Shown here: piece by piece, positions 11,820 to 23,087 of the stretch | Layout: every line of letters starts with the position of its first letter | Position numbering within the stretch: the first letter of the stretch is position 1 | Source of the DNA: Psettodes erumei | Taxonomy: Eukaryota > Chordata > Actinopteri > Pleuronectiformes > Psettodidae | Reading direction: 5' to 3' | DNA: 64,000 nucleotides | NCBI GenBank assembly: GCA_016785225.1 | Contig: JAFBJZ010000375.1 | Location: 4,755,501-4,819,500, forward strand | Position numbers and translations under genes: made by a program | The notes under the pieces: generated by a model | Database searches by the model: none | The model's input: only the letters and a program-made list of their open reading frames with translations | Told to the model about the DNA's origin: nothing

Positions 11820-12611
11820 AGATCTCTCTCTCTCACCCTCCAGCCCTGATCCGATGGAGCTGCTCTTCCTGGGTGAGCTGAGCTCTCCCTTTGTACGGAC
11901 TGCTCAGGGGCTCTGTTCAAGGAATGGGATGAGTGGGTGGCTGGCAGGTCTTGCCCTTACCCTGGCAAGAGAGGTAGGTGGGGAATGAGAGGTTGTAGAC
12001 TGCATGGAACAACCGGGATTTTCCATTCTGCATTCCTGGATATGTTGATCTAATTGGATGGCAAGAGAAACCAGAGTGCTTATGGTGTGTTCATCTCCCA
12101 CAACAGGTTCATCCTTTAATTGTTGTTTGAACCCTTTGACAACCACACCTCTATAGGCCTTCTCATTCCACTGTGCACCGGCTGCAGTCCAAAACTAGTA
12201 GCCAGATTATTCAGCTACGTTTCTATTACCCTGACGTAGGCTTAACAATCGATTAGAGGCATTGCCTCTTCAATCACAATGAACAAGCACAGCTCTCGGT
12301 CTGTTGTAGAATTTCCCGAAAGGCCAGGTGTGAATGGGTTGATTAATAAATACAGCTTCTGCCCAAGCCAATGCCTTTCCTGCTAATAACCCTGAAATAT
12401 ACTTTACCCTGACAGGATCGAAGGCAAACACCAGGCATCTCTGATGGAATACTACCTCACATTGTCGTAAACCCCGGCAGTTATCCAAAGTGTTGTTGTT
12501 GCTGTTGCTGTGGGAAAGAGCTGGTGGGGCTGCAAATGAGCTCAAGTAGGATGTGGAGACTGGGGGAGAGAGCACAGTTGGAACACTGGGAAACATAAAT
12601 GGTTGGTGCAT
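11820..12611 (-). pseudogene. Ty3/Gypsy-type gag remnant
   Basis: Minus-strand frames carry recognisable Gag text in two pieces: CRGLRQCEVVF with LLAGKALAWAEAVF (about 12,480-12,330), and FKQQLKDEPV with SLAIQLDQHIQECRMENP (about 12,130-12,010). These match the capsid and post-capsid parts of fish Gypsy/Sushi-like Gag. The frame breaks between the pieces; no protease or polymerase is seen. It is a dead internal fragment between two direct repeats. Confidence 0.65.
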
Positions 12612-12780
12612 AGATTTTTTTTTTATACCTGTGTTAAATTACTTTGAGACAGTGCACAGATTAAATGTTTATATCTGCCAGTAATACACCTTGGCTTGAG
12701 ACTGCCTGATGAAGGAGGCTGGTTTCTGGGGCTTTGTCTGCTGAGTCTTTATCACTTTGTTATATCTATTGTATTGTGTT

Positions 12781-13025
12781 TGAAGGACTCAAAATGCAGA
12801 TATGCAACTCCATGCAGGCTAAAAATAGATTTATTTTTTACAGTACTGAGCAAAGTCCAAACTTAGAGTGGTGCTGATACTGAGCAGAGGGCTATCCCTG
12901 TTAAATACAGGTTGGTCTTATGTGAATATATTTAATATACTTAGCTTCTTAGTGTAGTCATGACTGACTGATGAGAAACAGGTATGCAGGAGAACTGGTG
13001 AGAGATGAGACTCTGACACACCCAT

Positions 13026-13060
<35 letters not shown>
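12781..13060 (-). mobile_element. right LTR-like copy, partial
   Basis: Shares TTGAAGGACTCAAAATGC, the ACTGAGCAGAGGGCTA segment and ACTGGTGAGAGA with the left copy. The left copy is longer because of internal repeats. It lies upstream of gag in the minus orientation, as expected for a 5' LTR. Confidence 0.45.

Positions 13061-13067
<7 letters not shown>
13032..13067. repeat. (CA)n microsatellite
   Basis: CA dinucleotide run. It creates spurious CVCVCVC minus-strand and THTHTH plus-strand frames. Confidence 0.95.
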
Positions 13068-13361
13068 AGCAGACTGTGGCAGTAAAACACACAAGAAAAA
13101 GGAACATTGGAAAAAAACAACCAATTTTAGACAATTCCAACATATACGTAAGTGTATTGTGATATGAGCTATTAATTGGTACAGAACATATGGTCTAGGT
13201 GTGGTTTCAGGCTTTGATAATAGGCACACATTGAAATTTAGAGGTGGCAGGTTTCCTAATTATTGCAGTTTCCCAACAATGCTGTGCTGTTGATGTAAAC
13301 ATAAACATGACACGATGACATGACAAACATGACGACATGACATCCACGCCTGTACCTACAG

Positions 13362-13450
13362 TATATATAAGAAAAGCTCAGCGTTTAGAACAACACTACG
13401 ACAACCACATTCAACTGCAAGACAGTTTGCAACAGTTGTGAAGACTTACG
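13362..13450 (+). promoter_or_regulatory. A1 promoter and non-coding exon 1
   Basis: TATATATAA (13362-13369) is followed by AAAAGCTCA and a first exon (CAACACTACGACAACCAC...) ending near 13450 at a GTATGG donor. The same TATA, AAAAGCTCA and ACAACAC order is seen at A2 (21,411) and A4 (26,307). Confidence 0.65.
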
Positions 13451-13609
13451 GTATGGTAATGGTAAAAAATGTATTTGTTCATAATTATTTATAATGTTCT
13501 AGATCCCCTTTTTGGTTTTTATGTAATGGTGATTTAATTGGTAATCTAAACAAAATGTCTGTACATCTTGATGTATTAATATTTCTAAACAGGTGTCACC
13601 TTAGAAACC

Positions 13610-14183
13610 ATGCTGAAGGTTGTGTTCGTGCTTGGATGTATTCTGTGCCTCACTCAGGCTAATCCTGTAAGTGAAACATTCTTATAGCCATGGTCAATTA
13701 TTCATATTTTGTAGTGTTATTACTATTATTTTTAGTAGTAGTAGTAGTATTCTAATGCAGGAAATATCAAACTTGCAATTTTTGGATTTTCTACAGCTGA
13801 ACATGGCACTCAAACGACTTGCTCGCTCAGACTCTTACTCTAACTCTAATTCTGGATCCAGTGAGGTGAGTGTTCTCTCTGTCCTCCAGAATTAAACTCA
13901 GCGTAGCCAAGTGAATGGTATTGTAAAAGTCCTTGGACAACCCTCTGATGTATGACTGGTGATTATTTTTTTTATGATTTTCTTAAAGCCTATCCCAAAC
14001 CAGCCAAACCTGACGACACAACAGTGGCTTCAGATCATCCTTACCCTCTTGCCTCCACAGCCCCCTGTTACTCCTCCAACAGCAGCAACTACAACTACTA
14101 AAGCTGCAACTACTACTACTGCAACTACTAAAGCTACAACTACTACTACTGCAACCACAACTGTTGCTACTACTAAAAAATGA
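13610..14183 (+). CDS. A1: small secreted Thr-rich SCPP-like protein
   Basis: Exons 13610-13666, 13797-13865, 13989-14183; 106 residues, phase-0 introns, exon 2 opening at 13593. Signal peptide MLKVVFVLGCILCLTQANP. Exon 3 has KRLARS, an R-x-x-R proprotein convertase-type site, then a Ser-rich stretch ending SGSSE, an S-x-E site for the secretory kinase Fam20C. Exon 4 begins IPNQPNLTTQQWLQIILTLL, a likely amphipathic helix, then PPQPP and a tail almost entirely of Thr, Ala and Lys. The tail is a good mucin-type O-glycosylation target. AATAAA at 14215 and 14330. A1 is the least damaged A-family copy. It looks like a teleost-specific P/Q-rich SCPP, but I cannot assign a symbol. Confidence 0.75.
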
Positions 14184-14739
14184 TAATTTAAATTTATCCA
14201 GAGATCAACAGGCAAATAAAATTTCAACATCCATCCAGTTTTGTGTTATTTGTCATGTTCTGCTGAGAAGTCTTGTCTGTTTTTAAATGATGTTGTCCTA
14301 AACAGTGTTTCACTCTATAGTATGCGCTGAATAAAGTTCATAAATGGAAAATAGGTTTTTCTAAAAGTGCAGTTTAAGAAACACTAATGAAACCTTTGTG
14401 TAATTTGGAATATTTAAAAAGTGCAGTTTGCAGTATACAAATAATTAATGAATGGCTCATAACACATATAGCAAATATAACATTTTCTATGAAGCCAAAT
14501 CAATGTTTATTATATTACAGTGTGGATTAATATAGCCTATTGTCATCAATTATCTGTTTATACCCCAGCCTCAACTCACGGATGCCAAGAATAGGGGTTA
14601 TAGCTGCTAATAAATAGACAACATAGATTTGCTTACGACCAAATCATAGTGTGTTCATTTGCTAAATGTTTGTATGTGATCATACATGCTGAAACACAAA
14701 AAAGTGTGTCATTAATCAGAGAGATTTGTATCATAACAA

Positions 14740-15041
14740 AGCAGAATAAAACAGAACTCATGAATCATATCCAGTTTTGGCACAGTTACAGTTGCCTAAT
14801 ACCCCTGAGCCTGTCTGGTTGTTATGAGGACTGTGGTCAGAATGAGCCACCACATGGGTGGTTTCATCACATATCCAAGCAGTAATAGAAATATGAAAAC
14901 ACAGCCCACTCTGACAGCTGATTGGATGACAAAGGGGCAACAATATCTTTAAAAAGTGAACCTGGACCGATGGAGAACTATTGCAAATTACACAACACAT
15001 GGCTAATGATAAAATTTAATTTTAATATTCTTTGATTGAAG
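14740..15041 (+). promoter_or_regulatory. B1 conserved promoter and non-coding exon 1
   Basis: About 300 bases shared by all B genes: CATGAATCATATCCAGTTT, GACTGTGGTCAGAATGAGCC (contains TGTGGT, a RUNX core), CATG-x-(A/G)TGGTTTCATCA, GATTGGATGA (inverted CCAAT), ATCTTTAAAAAGTGAACCTG (TATA-like), GGCTAATGATAAAAT, then exon 1 ending at 15041 before GTAAGA. Confidence 0.65.
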
Positions 15042-15169
15042 GTAAGAACATTTTTTCTGAGTAATATAGTGTGGTTACTCTTTGAAATAATAAACACTAT
15101 CTGCCGACCAGATCCTGCAGATCCTGATCCTTTCTTTTTCTCTACAAAGAACTCCAGTTAATCTCAGCT

Positions 15170-15728
15170 ATGAAGCTGCTTATTTTGATGTTGTGCTTCA
15201 CAGTATTATGCTCCTCGGCCCCTGTAAGTATTTTAACATGTCAATCATAACAATCTTTAGATCTGTCTATGAGTCACATGCTCTTTAACTGCTGTGTTTG
15301 TGTTATGGTGTTTTCAGTCCTTAATGCACATAACTGAGATATTCAAAAGAGTGTTTGATATGAGATAATTTGTGTTTAAAGGTGCCTGAAGCACAGAAAC
15401 GTGTCAAACGCTCAGATGACAGTGATAGTGATGAGGTCAGTATCTGGACACATGCTGGGAACCACTGTCAGAATAATCATATAAAGTACAAAATGTGCCT
15501 CTGTATGTCTTCAGCTTTTCTTTTCATCTTCTTTTCTTGTTTTTCCAGACAAACCAGAACTACATGCAGCCTCAATTCCAGCCATATCCTGTGCCAATAC
15601 CAGTGCCATTCCCACGGCCTTTTGTATTTCCTTATGTAATCCCACCTGTCCCTCCACCAGTCATCCCTCCACCAGTCATCCCTCCACCAGTTGTGCCTGC
15701 ACCAGTCATACCTCCAATGGGAAAATGA
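15170..15728 (+). CDS. B1: small secreted Pro-rich SCPP-like protein (type I)
   Basis: Exons 15170-15223, 15382-15435, 15549-15728; 95 residues, phase 0, exon 2 opening at 15150. Signal peptide MKLLILMLCFTVLCSSAP. Exon 3 has QKRVKRS (R-V-K-R, furin-type) then DDSDSDE (S-x-E). Exon 4 starts TNQNYMQPQFQPYPVPIPVP and continues as P-P-V-I-P-P repeats to a final MGK. AATAAA near 15797. It lacks the C-terminal L-A-N-A-A helix of most other B genes and shares this with B4. Predicted to be a secreted, processed, phosphorylated matrix protein. Confidence 0.78.
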
Positions 15729-15849
15729 GACCAACACTTGAGATGAGACCAACTGGGGACTATAAACACTGTTCAATTTAAGTGTATTAAATAATCAATA
15801 AAGCACTGTGTGGTTAAGTGACCAACTTCTATGTATTTTGTTTTTCACT

Positions 15850-16104
15850 TGAAAGGTTTGACTGTGAAGACAGCCTTTTCATTACTTCTAGCTCTTTGTG
15901 ACCAAGGAAGGAGCTGAGAAACAAAATGTCAGGATACACAAGTTTTCAGCTATTGATAAGCTAAAACTATTAGATAGTTTTGAAATGTACACTACATATG
16001 TTTGGAGCTTTTTAATCTCACCCAGTCTCCTGCTTCTGCTACTGCTAGCGATAGCTTAGATGTGTCCAAACTGAACCAAACTGAATTATTATTGTAAGTA
16101 TGTG
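15850..16104. other. 3' flank of B1, type I spacer
   Basis: Homologous to the flank of B4 (28,750-28,940): both hold TTAGATAGTTTTGAAA, AGTCTCCTGCTTCTGCTAC and GTGATAGCTTAGA-like text. No LINE here, unlike the spacers after type II B genes. Confidence 0.6.
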
Positions 16105-16330
16105 AATATAGTGTACTTACTTATTTGAGTCTCTTAAGCCAGAGTAGCCACCAATTTTCTTAAACAAGAGGAAACAGGCAGAAATGCATGTTTCATTGGG
16201 TGGTGCCTGTTACCTACCTAAGCCGTTAAGTCACTCTATTTGTAATCATAAGAGCAAGTAGTTCCATGCATGGCATGTGTCTATCAGTTTCCAAATACTA
16301 AACGATGGAAAATAAACACACTGACCCCAA
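16105..16330 (+). repeat. conserved block, copy 2 (no A gene follows)
   Basis: CTTAAGCCAGAGTAGCCACC, GAAATGCATGTTTCATTGGG and TAAGTCACTCTATTTGTAAT match the other blocks, but the next gene is B2; the A gene of this unit is missing. Confidence 0.75.
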
Positions 16331-16339
16331 TTCACACTG

Positions 16340-18370
16340 CCATAGATCATTTCCGATATGAGCTGTTAAATTAAATTTATATATTATGAAATCTAGTTGT
16401 TTTGGACAGGAAAAGTTGATGCTAACGTAACCCACATTAAAATATGAGATATATACAATTCATTACACAAACTTACAACTAACAGACATGAAAATGGCTA
16501 AAATACATAAATATTTGTTTAAATAGGAGTTAGTCAGGAACACTTTGACAGTAATCTAATGGAAACAATTAAAAGTATGCAAATGAAAAATTGCAATGAA
16601 GTGTCCCCCTTAAGAGATCTGTTGACCTCTGCACTTCAACTTCATTGATCACAGAACATAGCTGGGAGCTAGAGGAGCGGAGAAGCAGAGAACTGATAGA
16701 GCATTGATATTTTCAATGAATTCTAAGTGATACAGATCCTGAAAAATAAAACCATCCAGTGCTTGTGAAGGCTAAATAAATGCTAACACTGAGCTAAGAG
16801 CCAAAACAACTATAGGCTAAGACAAGCAGTTTAGCAACTAATGTATCTTGTTTTATCGGAAGAAAATGTTATGTTTTATTACATGAATAATATGGAGATA
16901 TAAAATCAAAAGATGGCACTCAGTCACCATTTTTAGCCTGGTCAAACAACATAGTAGTAATATTATGTTGCACAGTTAAATCTTATTGATTTATTGATTA
17001 ACAAAGACAACCTATTAAACTAAAATAAGATGAAAAATAATGATAAAATAAGAGGCCTAAAATTAAAATCAACTGAAATACACAACTACCAGCTCTGTTC
17101 ACCGAACTTGAGAGAAAATGAATTAATCTTACTGAAATATACTTAACCCCTTAATGCCGGATCTTATTTCCAATTATCAAAAAAAAAATTTGGTGTGTGT
17201 TTTTGCTTTCAAGTAGATGCTAAATTAAGTTGAGAGTGTTAATTATATATATATGTATAGCATATATACATAGTATAGTATATATAATAAATATAAAATA
17301 GATATAAATCTATTATTATCTATTATCTATGATGCAAATTAGCGACAACAGGCAATAAAGGTAAAAAAATACCTGCTCCCATCTCAGGTATGAAGATTCT
17401 TTTATTAATGTAACAAAGCAATACTAATACAGACACTATTTTGACTGTTTTGGAGCGGAAGTGGTTTGTTGCTAAATCACGACAATCGGCGTTAAGGGGT
17501 TAAGGTAGCAATTGTTGGTTTAGTTATACTAATGTTTATTTTAATGGTTGTTACATTATGTTGTGTGTTATGAATGTTATATACTGTTATGGTCACCAGT
17601 GAATTAAGATAATGTTATTTAGCTAACATTAGCTCTGTAGCTAAATAGCAAATAGCTCTGCTATCTCCACCTGGAGCAGAACTGTGGTCCCCAGCAAAGT
17701 GACTGCAGTTTACAGATGTTTGTCCTCTAACATTTACCAAAATATTAATTTGACCACAGCCTTTAAGAAACAGTTCAAATGAAGTTAATTTTATTTGACA
17801 AAAAATTCTTCTTCTTCAAAAAATCTCATCATTTCATGTAGTCTATTGTGAGATGAAGTACAAAACAAAAGTGCTCTTCATACCCTTAACATGGGAAGGC
17901 TTGTACTTATCAATCACAACAACAACAACAAATGTAAGTTTGATCATTTTATAGGCTGTGTACATATAGATGACCATCTGCCCCAAAAGGTGGTTGCAAT
18001 GGCAATAGTAAGGGCTTAGCTCTGAGGGAGAAATAGAGTTTAGTGATATTTGGAGAAGCCAATAATATATTATAATAATACATTAAAAATGTAACACTTT
18101 AACTTCCTTTATTTAGTAGAATAAAGTACATACATAATTAATAAATTGTTTATAACAACAACAAATACAATATGTAACTTATTGTATCTATCATATTACA
18201 TATTTTGTACTAATTCCATTATCTGTTTATACCCCTGTCTCAAATTATGGATGCCGACAACAAGAGTTATCATTGTTAATAACGACGACCATGTATCATA
18301 GTGTGTTATTGATAATTTGTTAAATGTTTTGGGGGAAAATGGTATAAATGATTAGATTTATAATATAACA
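16340..18370. other. gene-less spacer replacing the A gene of unit 2
   Basis: About 2 kb of AT-rich sequence with no A-family exon found on either strand. It contains the MITE at 17147-17499 and TA-rich low-complexity sequence around 17,230-17,320. Confidence 0.55.
17147..17499. mobile_element. piggyBac-like MITE flanked by TTAA
   Basis: Starts CCCCTTAATGCCGG and ends CGGCGTTAAGGGG, near-perfect inverted repeats (one mismatch in 13), each flanked by TTAA (17143-17146 and 17500-17503), the piggyBac target duplication. 353 bases, no coding potential. Confidence 0.7.
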
Positions 18371-18375
18371 AAGCC

Positions 18376-18672
18376 GCATAAAACACAGCACATGAATCAT
18401 ATCCAGTTTCAGCACTCTTCCCATTTCCTAATACCTCTGAGCCTTATGAGGACTGTGGTCAGCATGAGCCACTACATGCATGGTTTCAACACATTTCACA
18501 GCAATAATAAAAATATAAAAACACGGCCCACTTTGACATCTGATTGGATGACTGAAGGGTAACAATATCTTTAAAAAGTGAACCTGGAGTGATTGAGAAC
18601 CACTGCAAAACTCTGCATAACACACAACACACTCAGGATAAAAAAAAAAATCTTAAAATTCTCTGATTCAAG
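18376..18672 (+). promoter_or_regulatory. B2 conserved promoter and exon 1
   Basis: Same block as B1, with GACTGTGGTCAGCATGAGCC, GATTGGATGA and ATCTTTAAAAAGTGAACCTG. Exon 1 ends at 18672 before GTAAGA. Confidence 0.65.
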
Positions 18673-18795
18673 GTAAGACATGATTTTCTTCTGAGGAATA
18701 GTTCCTTTTTAAAAAAATAATGCACCCTGTGTGTTTTTAGCAGCTGATCCTGACCTTTTCTTTTTCTCTCCAAAGGAGTTCTGCTTATCTGAGCT

Positions 18796-19412
18796 ATGAA
18801 GCTGTTAGTTTTGATGTTGTCCTTCATAGTATTGTGCTCCTCAGTCCCTGTAAGTATCTTAAAACAACATTCATGATAATCTTCAGATTTACATGAGAGT
18901 CATGTCTTTAAATGCTTGTGTTGTGGTATTTCTTTCAATGGTAAATGTACTTAACTAAGGTCAAAAGTGTGTTTGATGTGAAACAATTTGTGTTTAAAGG
19001 TGTCTGAGGTACATCACCGAATCAGACGCTCAAGCAGTGGTAGTAATGAGGTCAGTATCTGGACGCATGCTGTGACCCACTGTCAAAATAACCACATATA
19101 CTACAAAATATGCCTGTGTATATCTTCAGCTTTTGTTTTCATCTCTTTGTTTTTCACATGAAACAGAGTGACATGCGGTCCCCGTTCCGGTTTCCTATAC
19201 CCATTCCAATGCCAGTCCCACGGCCAGTTGGCTACCCTTATCCTGCCCCACCTGTAGCTCCACCAGTCATCCCTCCACCAGTCGTCCTTCCACCGATTAT
19301 GCCTCCTGCACCAGGCCCATCTGTGGGATCAACAGTGCAATCTTTGTTTGCCCGTCTTGCCAATGCAGCTGCTTCCCTCCTTCCTCCTGTTCCTCCTGGA
19401 ATTGGAAAATGA
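18796..19412 (+). CDS. B2: secreted Pro-rich SCPP-like protein (type II)
   Basis: Exons 18796-18849, 19000-19050, 19167-19412; 116 residues. Signal peptide MKLLVLMLSFIVLCSSVP. Exon 3 VSEVHHRIRRSSSGSNE holds R-I-R-R and an S-N-E kinase site. Exon 4 uses the AACAG acceptor (the upstream CAG of B3 is CAC here), starts SDMRSPFRFPIPIPMPVP, has a P-P-V-I-P-P segment and ends with LFARLANAAASLLPP, the type II helix, plus VPPGIGK. AATAAA 19492-19497. The usual YMQPQFQ start is altered to SDMRSPFRF. Confidence 0.75.
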
Positions 19413-19859
19413 AGCAAAGAATGAAGACTTGCTGAATTCAAGAAATGCTAACCATTTATGAATTTTATTTCACAGCATCTTTTGGATACTAAATAAAAAA
19501 TCATTAAAAATGCAGAAAGAAATTATGAGCATTTGAGCATTCTGCTTATTTAATGTATAAGTACTTTATTACACAAGGATATAGCAAATATGACTCACTA
19601 ATGATGAATCACTCACTCAGACAGACAAATTGGTTCACACGGCAGGCTTCTAAGAAACACAAAACAAAAGATTTGGCAAGACAAGATTTTATGACAATAG
19701 AATCAATAAAGTGATGACTCTATTTGATATCAAATAGCAAATAAATGAATTATAACAAAACAGACTAAGCAACAGGGATAAAATTTAATTTAAGAAACCA
19801 CTGATTTTGAGTAAAATACAAAAGCAAAACCATAAACATTGTTCAAAATTAAAATTTAA

Positions 19860-20860
19860 TTGAGTTAAAAAAATTATTGATTAAAATTTAAAAATGACAT
19901 GCCACACTGAAAAGATTTTTTTAACTTTGTTTTGAAAGTGCCAATAGTTTTACATTCTAATATTCAGAGGCAGTGTATTCCACTGTTCAGAGTTCCACAG
20001 TTTGTCTTAACAAAAAGGTGCCAGTACTATTATTGGGCATATTAGGAACATGTCCAGCAGCAGTAGAGGACCTAAGTAATCTGGCAGCACATAAAGTGAA
20101 AGAAAATCTTTGATGCAGGGATGATCAAGGTCATGCAAAGTTTTATAAACAAGTAATAACTTTAAGATTGTTTCTGAAGTGTACAGTGCACAGTACAATG
20201 TCTCAATTATAGGGCTAATGTGATCCATTTTCTTTGTTTAATAATCTGGCCACAGCATTTTGAACTAACTGTAGTTTTATAAAGAATGTTTTTGGTAAAC
20301 CTTACAGGTTTACTTAAAAGAGAATTACAGTAATCTGGATGGTTAGTGACAGAAGCATGGATGAAGGTTTCAGCATCTTTCACAGATGAAAAAGGTCTCA
20401 CTCTGGTAATGTTCCTAAAATGACAAAATGAAAAATAAAAGAATAAAATGGGAGTATAAGTATAAGATCAGTCTAAAATTACATTTTTGATTTGTGTTTT
20501 AATTTGTTTATTTTGTTAAAACCCCTGAGCATATATTGTAGATATATTTTCCTGGCTTTGTTCCTGAAATAATTACGTTTTTTCCATTTATTGTTCATTT
20601 ATTTAGAATTTTTTTTTACACATTCATGCATTATTGTCATTGAGACAAGCAATGAGAGCAAGCAGAGGACTGGGATCTTTTGGGGCAACAGAGAGGTACA
20701 ATTGTGTGTTATCAGCATATCAATGATAATTGATTTGGTGGTGTTTAATATTTCCAAGTGGGAGTATATACTTACATACAATTTTCAGTAGGTCAGTCTC
20801 ACTGCTGTAGGTTAGCTCAATAGAGGATTGGTACTTCGTTCAGTGAGCTAGTTTTAGGTT
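19860..20860 (-). mobile_element. L2/CR1-clade LINE reverse-transcriptase remnant
   Basis: Minus-strand frames show the catalytic-box text YADNTQLYLSVAPKDPSP with an upstream stop (about 20,725-20,670), then EDAETFIHASVTNHPDYCNSL-like sequence (20,390-20,330) and DHISPIIETL with LLLVYKTLHDLDHP (20,230-20,110). These are the C motif and thumb of an L2/CR1/Rex1-type polymerase. Frames are broken and the endonuclease is absent. Copies of this remnant recur after most type II B genes. Confidence 0.75.
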
Positions 20861-20984
20861 TTGCCACTGAACTTTTAAAAACTATCAGGAAGACACACAA
20901 ATTAATAAAGTTATATATTCTTGTAGTTTCTTGGGAGGGGCTTTGAAGATCTTATTATGACCCATAGTTACATTTAACTGTTTG

Positions 20985-21300
20985 GTGATGGCTTGCTTCT
21001 TGATTGACTTTGATCCTGTTTTTTTAGCAACAGTACATGATGAAAACAATGTGACCTGTATCAATGTACAATGATTAATTATAATCAAATAAAACTATAT
21101 GATATTTAAGCCATCAATTTCCTAAAATTACAGGAAAAAGGCAGAAATGCCTGATTCACTGGGTGTTGCCTGTTAGCTGGTTAAGCCAATAAGTCACATA
21201 ATATGTGATGTTTGCCATCTGTTTACCAATTAACCAATATTTAAGGGCTGCTCATAAACAAACTCCTTGCTACACATAATGTGGCCCAATTGCGGTTTTG
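20985..21300 (+). repeat. conserved block, copy 3 (upstream of A2)
   Basis: TTGACTTTGATCCTGTTTTT, AAAACAATGTGACCTGTA, GCAGAAATGCCTGATTCACT, TAAGTCACATAATATGTG; followed within about 100 bases by the A2 TATA box. Confidence 0.78.
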
Positions 21301-21410
21301 GGCTTTGATCAGCAGCCACACCTTGAAATGTGGAGGTGGAAGATCTCCTGCAATTTCCCAACATTGTTGTGATGTTTATGTAAATGAAATGCCATGCGCT
21401 TCTTTACCAG

Positions 21411-21493
21411 TATATAAAAAGCTCAACATTCAGAACAACACCACAACCTCCACCATCTGCCAGACAGCTTGCAGCAGTTGTGAAGACTTGACA
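21411..21493 (+). promoter_or_regulatory. A2 promoter and exon 1
   Basis: TATATAAAAAGCTCAACATT and a first exon ending TGAAGACTTGACA before GTAATT at 21494. Confidence 0.55.
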
Positions 21494-21616
21494 GTAATTA
21501 TATTATTACTAATTTATTTGATCCTAATTTGTCAATGCAATGTTGATTTTACTGGTAATTTCAACAAATATCTGTTAATGGATTTATATTTTTCAACTGG
21601 AGTGAGCATTGACAAC

Positions 21617-22092
21617 GTGCTGAAGTGTTGTGCCGTAGTGTTGGTGCTTGGATGCCTCCTTAGTCTAACTCTGGCCAATCCTGTAGGTAAAACAGTCCTA
21701 TAGCCTTTGTAAGCTACTCCTATATTGTAATAATATTACTATTATTGTAGTAATATAATGCAGGAAATTTCAAGCCTTTAACTTTTCGATTTCCCAGAGC
21801 TGAACATTGCACACAAACGAGTTGTCCGCTCAAGCTCCAATGAGGTGAGTGTCCTCTCTCTCCTTGAGAGTTAAACTCAACATATATGATTGTCTTTTGT
21901 TGTAAAATTGCTATTAAAACCCTCTGCTGTATAACTGACAATAAATTTATTCTGATTTTCCTTAAGCTTAACCAAAACCAGGCTGATCTGAATGCACTAT
22001 GGTGGCTTCAGGTCCTTCTTGCCCTCTACCCTCCACAGCCTGTAACTGCCCCTCCACTATCTACAAGTACCTCTAAACCTGCAAAAAAATGA
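21617..22092 (+). pseudogene. A2: A-family copy with lost start codon
   Basis: Exon 2 homology runs 21617-21682, exon 3 21800-21844, exon 4 21967-22092. The start codon of A4 (GACAACATGCTGAAG) is GTG here, the usual CAG acceptor reads CTGGAG, and the donor is GTAGGT. The signal region (VLVLGCLLSLTLANP), HKRVVRSSSNE (R-V-V-R and S-N-E) and the last exon (LNQNQADLNALWWLQVLLAL, PPQP, ending KPAKK) remain open. An upstream in-frame ATG (21,580) could start the protein with intron-derived residues, so a functional gene is not excluded. The tail lacks the long Thr run of A1. Confidence 0.6.
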
Positions 22093-22649
22093 AAAATCCA
22101 AACATCAGTAAAAGTGTGGATCAAAATCATTTGATTCTCTGTAACATTTGCTGAGCAAAGTTAATAAATGGAAATTTATTGATTGGAATTGAATGGATTT
22201 GGACTAAATATATTTGTCTTTGTTTCAAAAACACAAATCAAACCCCTGTATCAGTCTGAATGTTAAAACACTTTATTTTAAATTACATTTTACTAGACAA
22301 TCAACTGCATGAAACATGTTATAATAGAGCTAGAAGTAGGTAGAAGTACATTCTATATATTTTAACAAAATATAATTAACAAAATATATCAGGAAATATG
22401 GTTAAAAAAAGGGTTTTTATGAGAACATATCTATATCTCTTACATTACAAAATTTATTATACCCCAACCTCAACTCATTTGGTGCCCACAGTAGGAGTTA
22501 TCATTCTTAGTAAAACGACTAACATATTTGCTTATAATCACATAGTGTGTTACAGATCATTTGATTAAGTTTACATACAGATCATAAATGCTGAATTTGG
22601 GGGTTTACAAAAAAAGTTTCAGAAATTATTAGATGTGTATCAAAACCAA

Positions 22650-22965
22650 GCAGCATAAAACAAAGCACATGAATCATATCCAGTTTCAGCACCATTACTG
22701 TTTCCTAATACCTCTGAGATTGCTTCTGTCTGGCTCTTGTGAAGACTGTGGTCAGAATGAGCTACCACATGCATGGTTTCATCATATTTCATGCCAGTAA
22801 TAGAAATATAAAAACACAGCCCACTTTGACGTCTGATTGGATGGCCGAGTGGTAACAATATCTTTAAAAGTGTACCTGGGCTGATGGAGAACTGCACTGC
22901 AAAATCCTCTATTAGACACAACACGTGGCTAATGATAAAATATAATCTTTATTCTTTCATTCAAG
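22650..22965 (+). promoter_or_regulatory. B3 conserved promoter and exon 1
   Basis: CATGAATCATATCCAGTTTC, GACTGTGGTCAGAATGAGCT, TTTCATCATATTTCA(T/C)GCCAG, GATTGGATGG, ATCTTTAAAAGTGTACCTGG; exon 1 ends 22965. Confidence 0.65.
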
Positions 22966-23087
22966 GTAAGACATGATTTTTTTTCCTGAGGAATGTGTGC
23001 ATTTTCTAAGAATAAACCACACAGGGTTTTTAGCAGCTGATCCTGACCTTTTCTTTTTCTCTACAAGGACTCTCGCTTATCTGAGCC

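Noticed and set aside
12958..13229. Cys-Val repeat frame on the minus strand
   Set aside because: Produced by the CA microsatellite.
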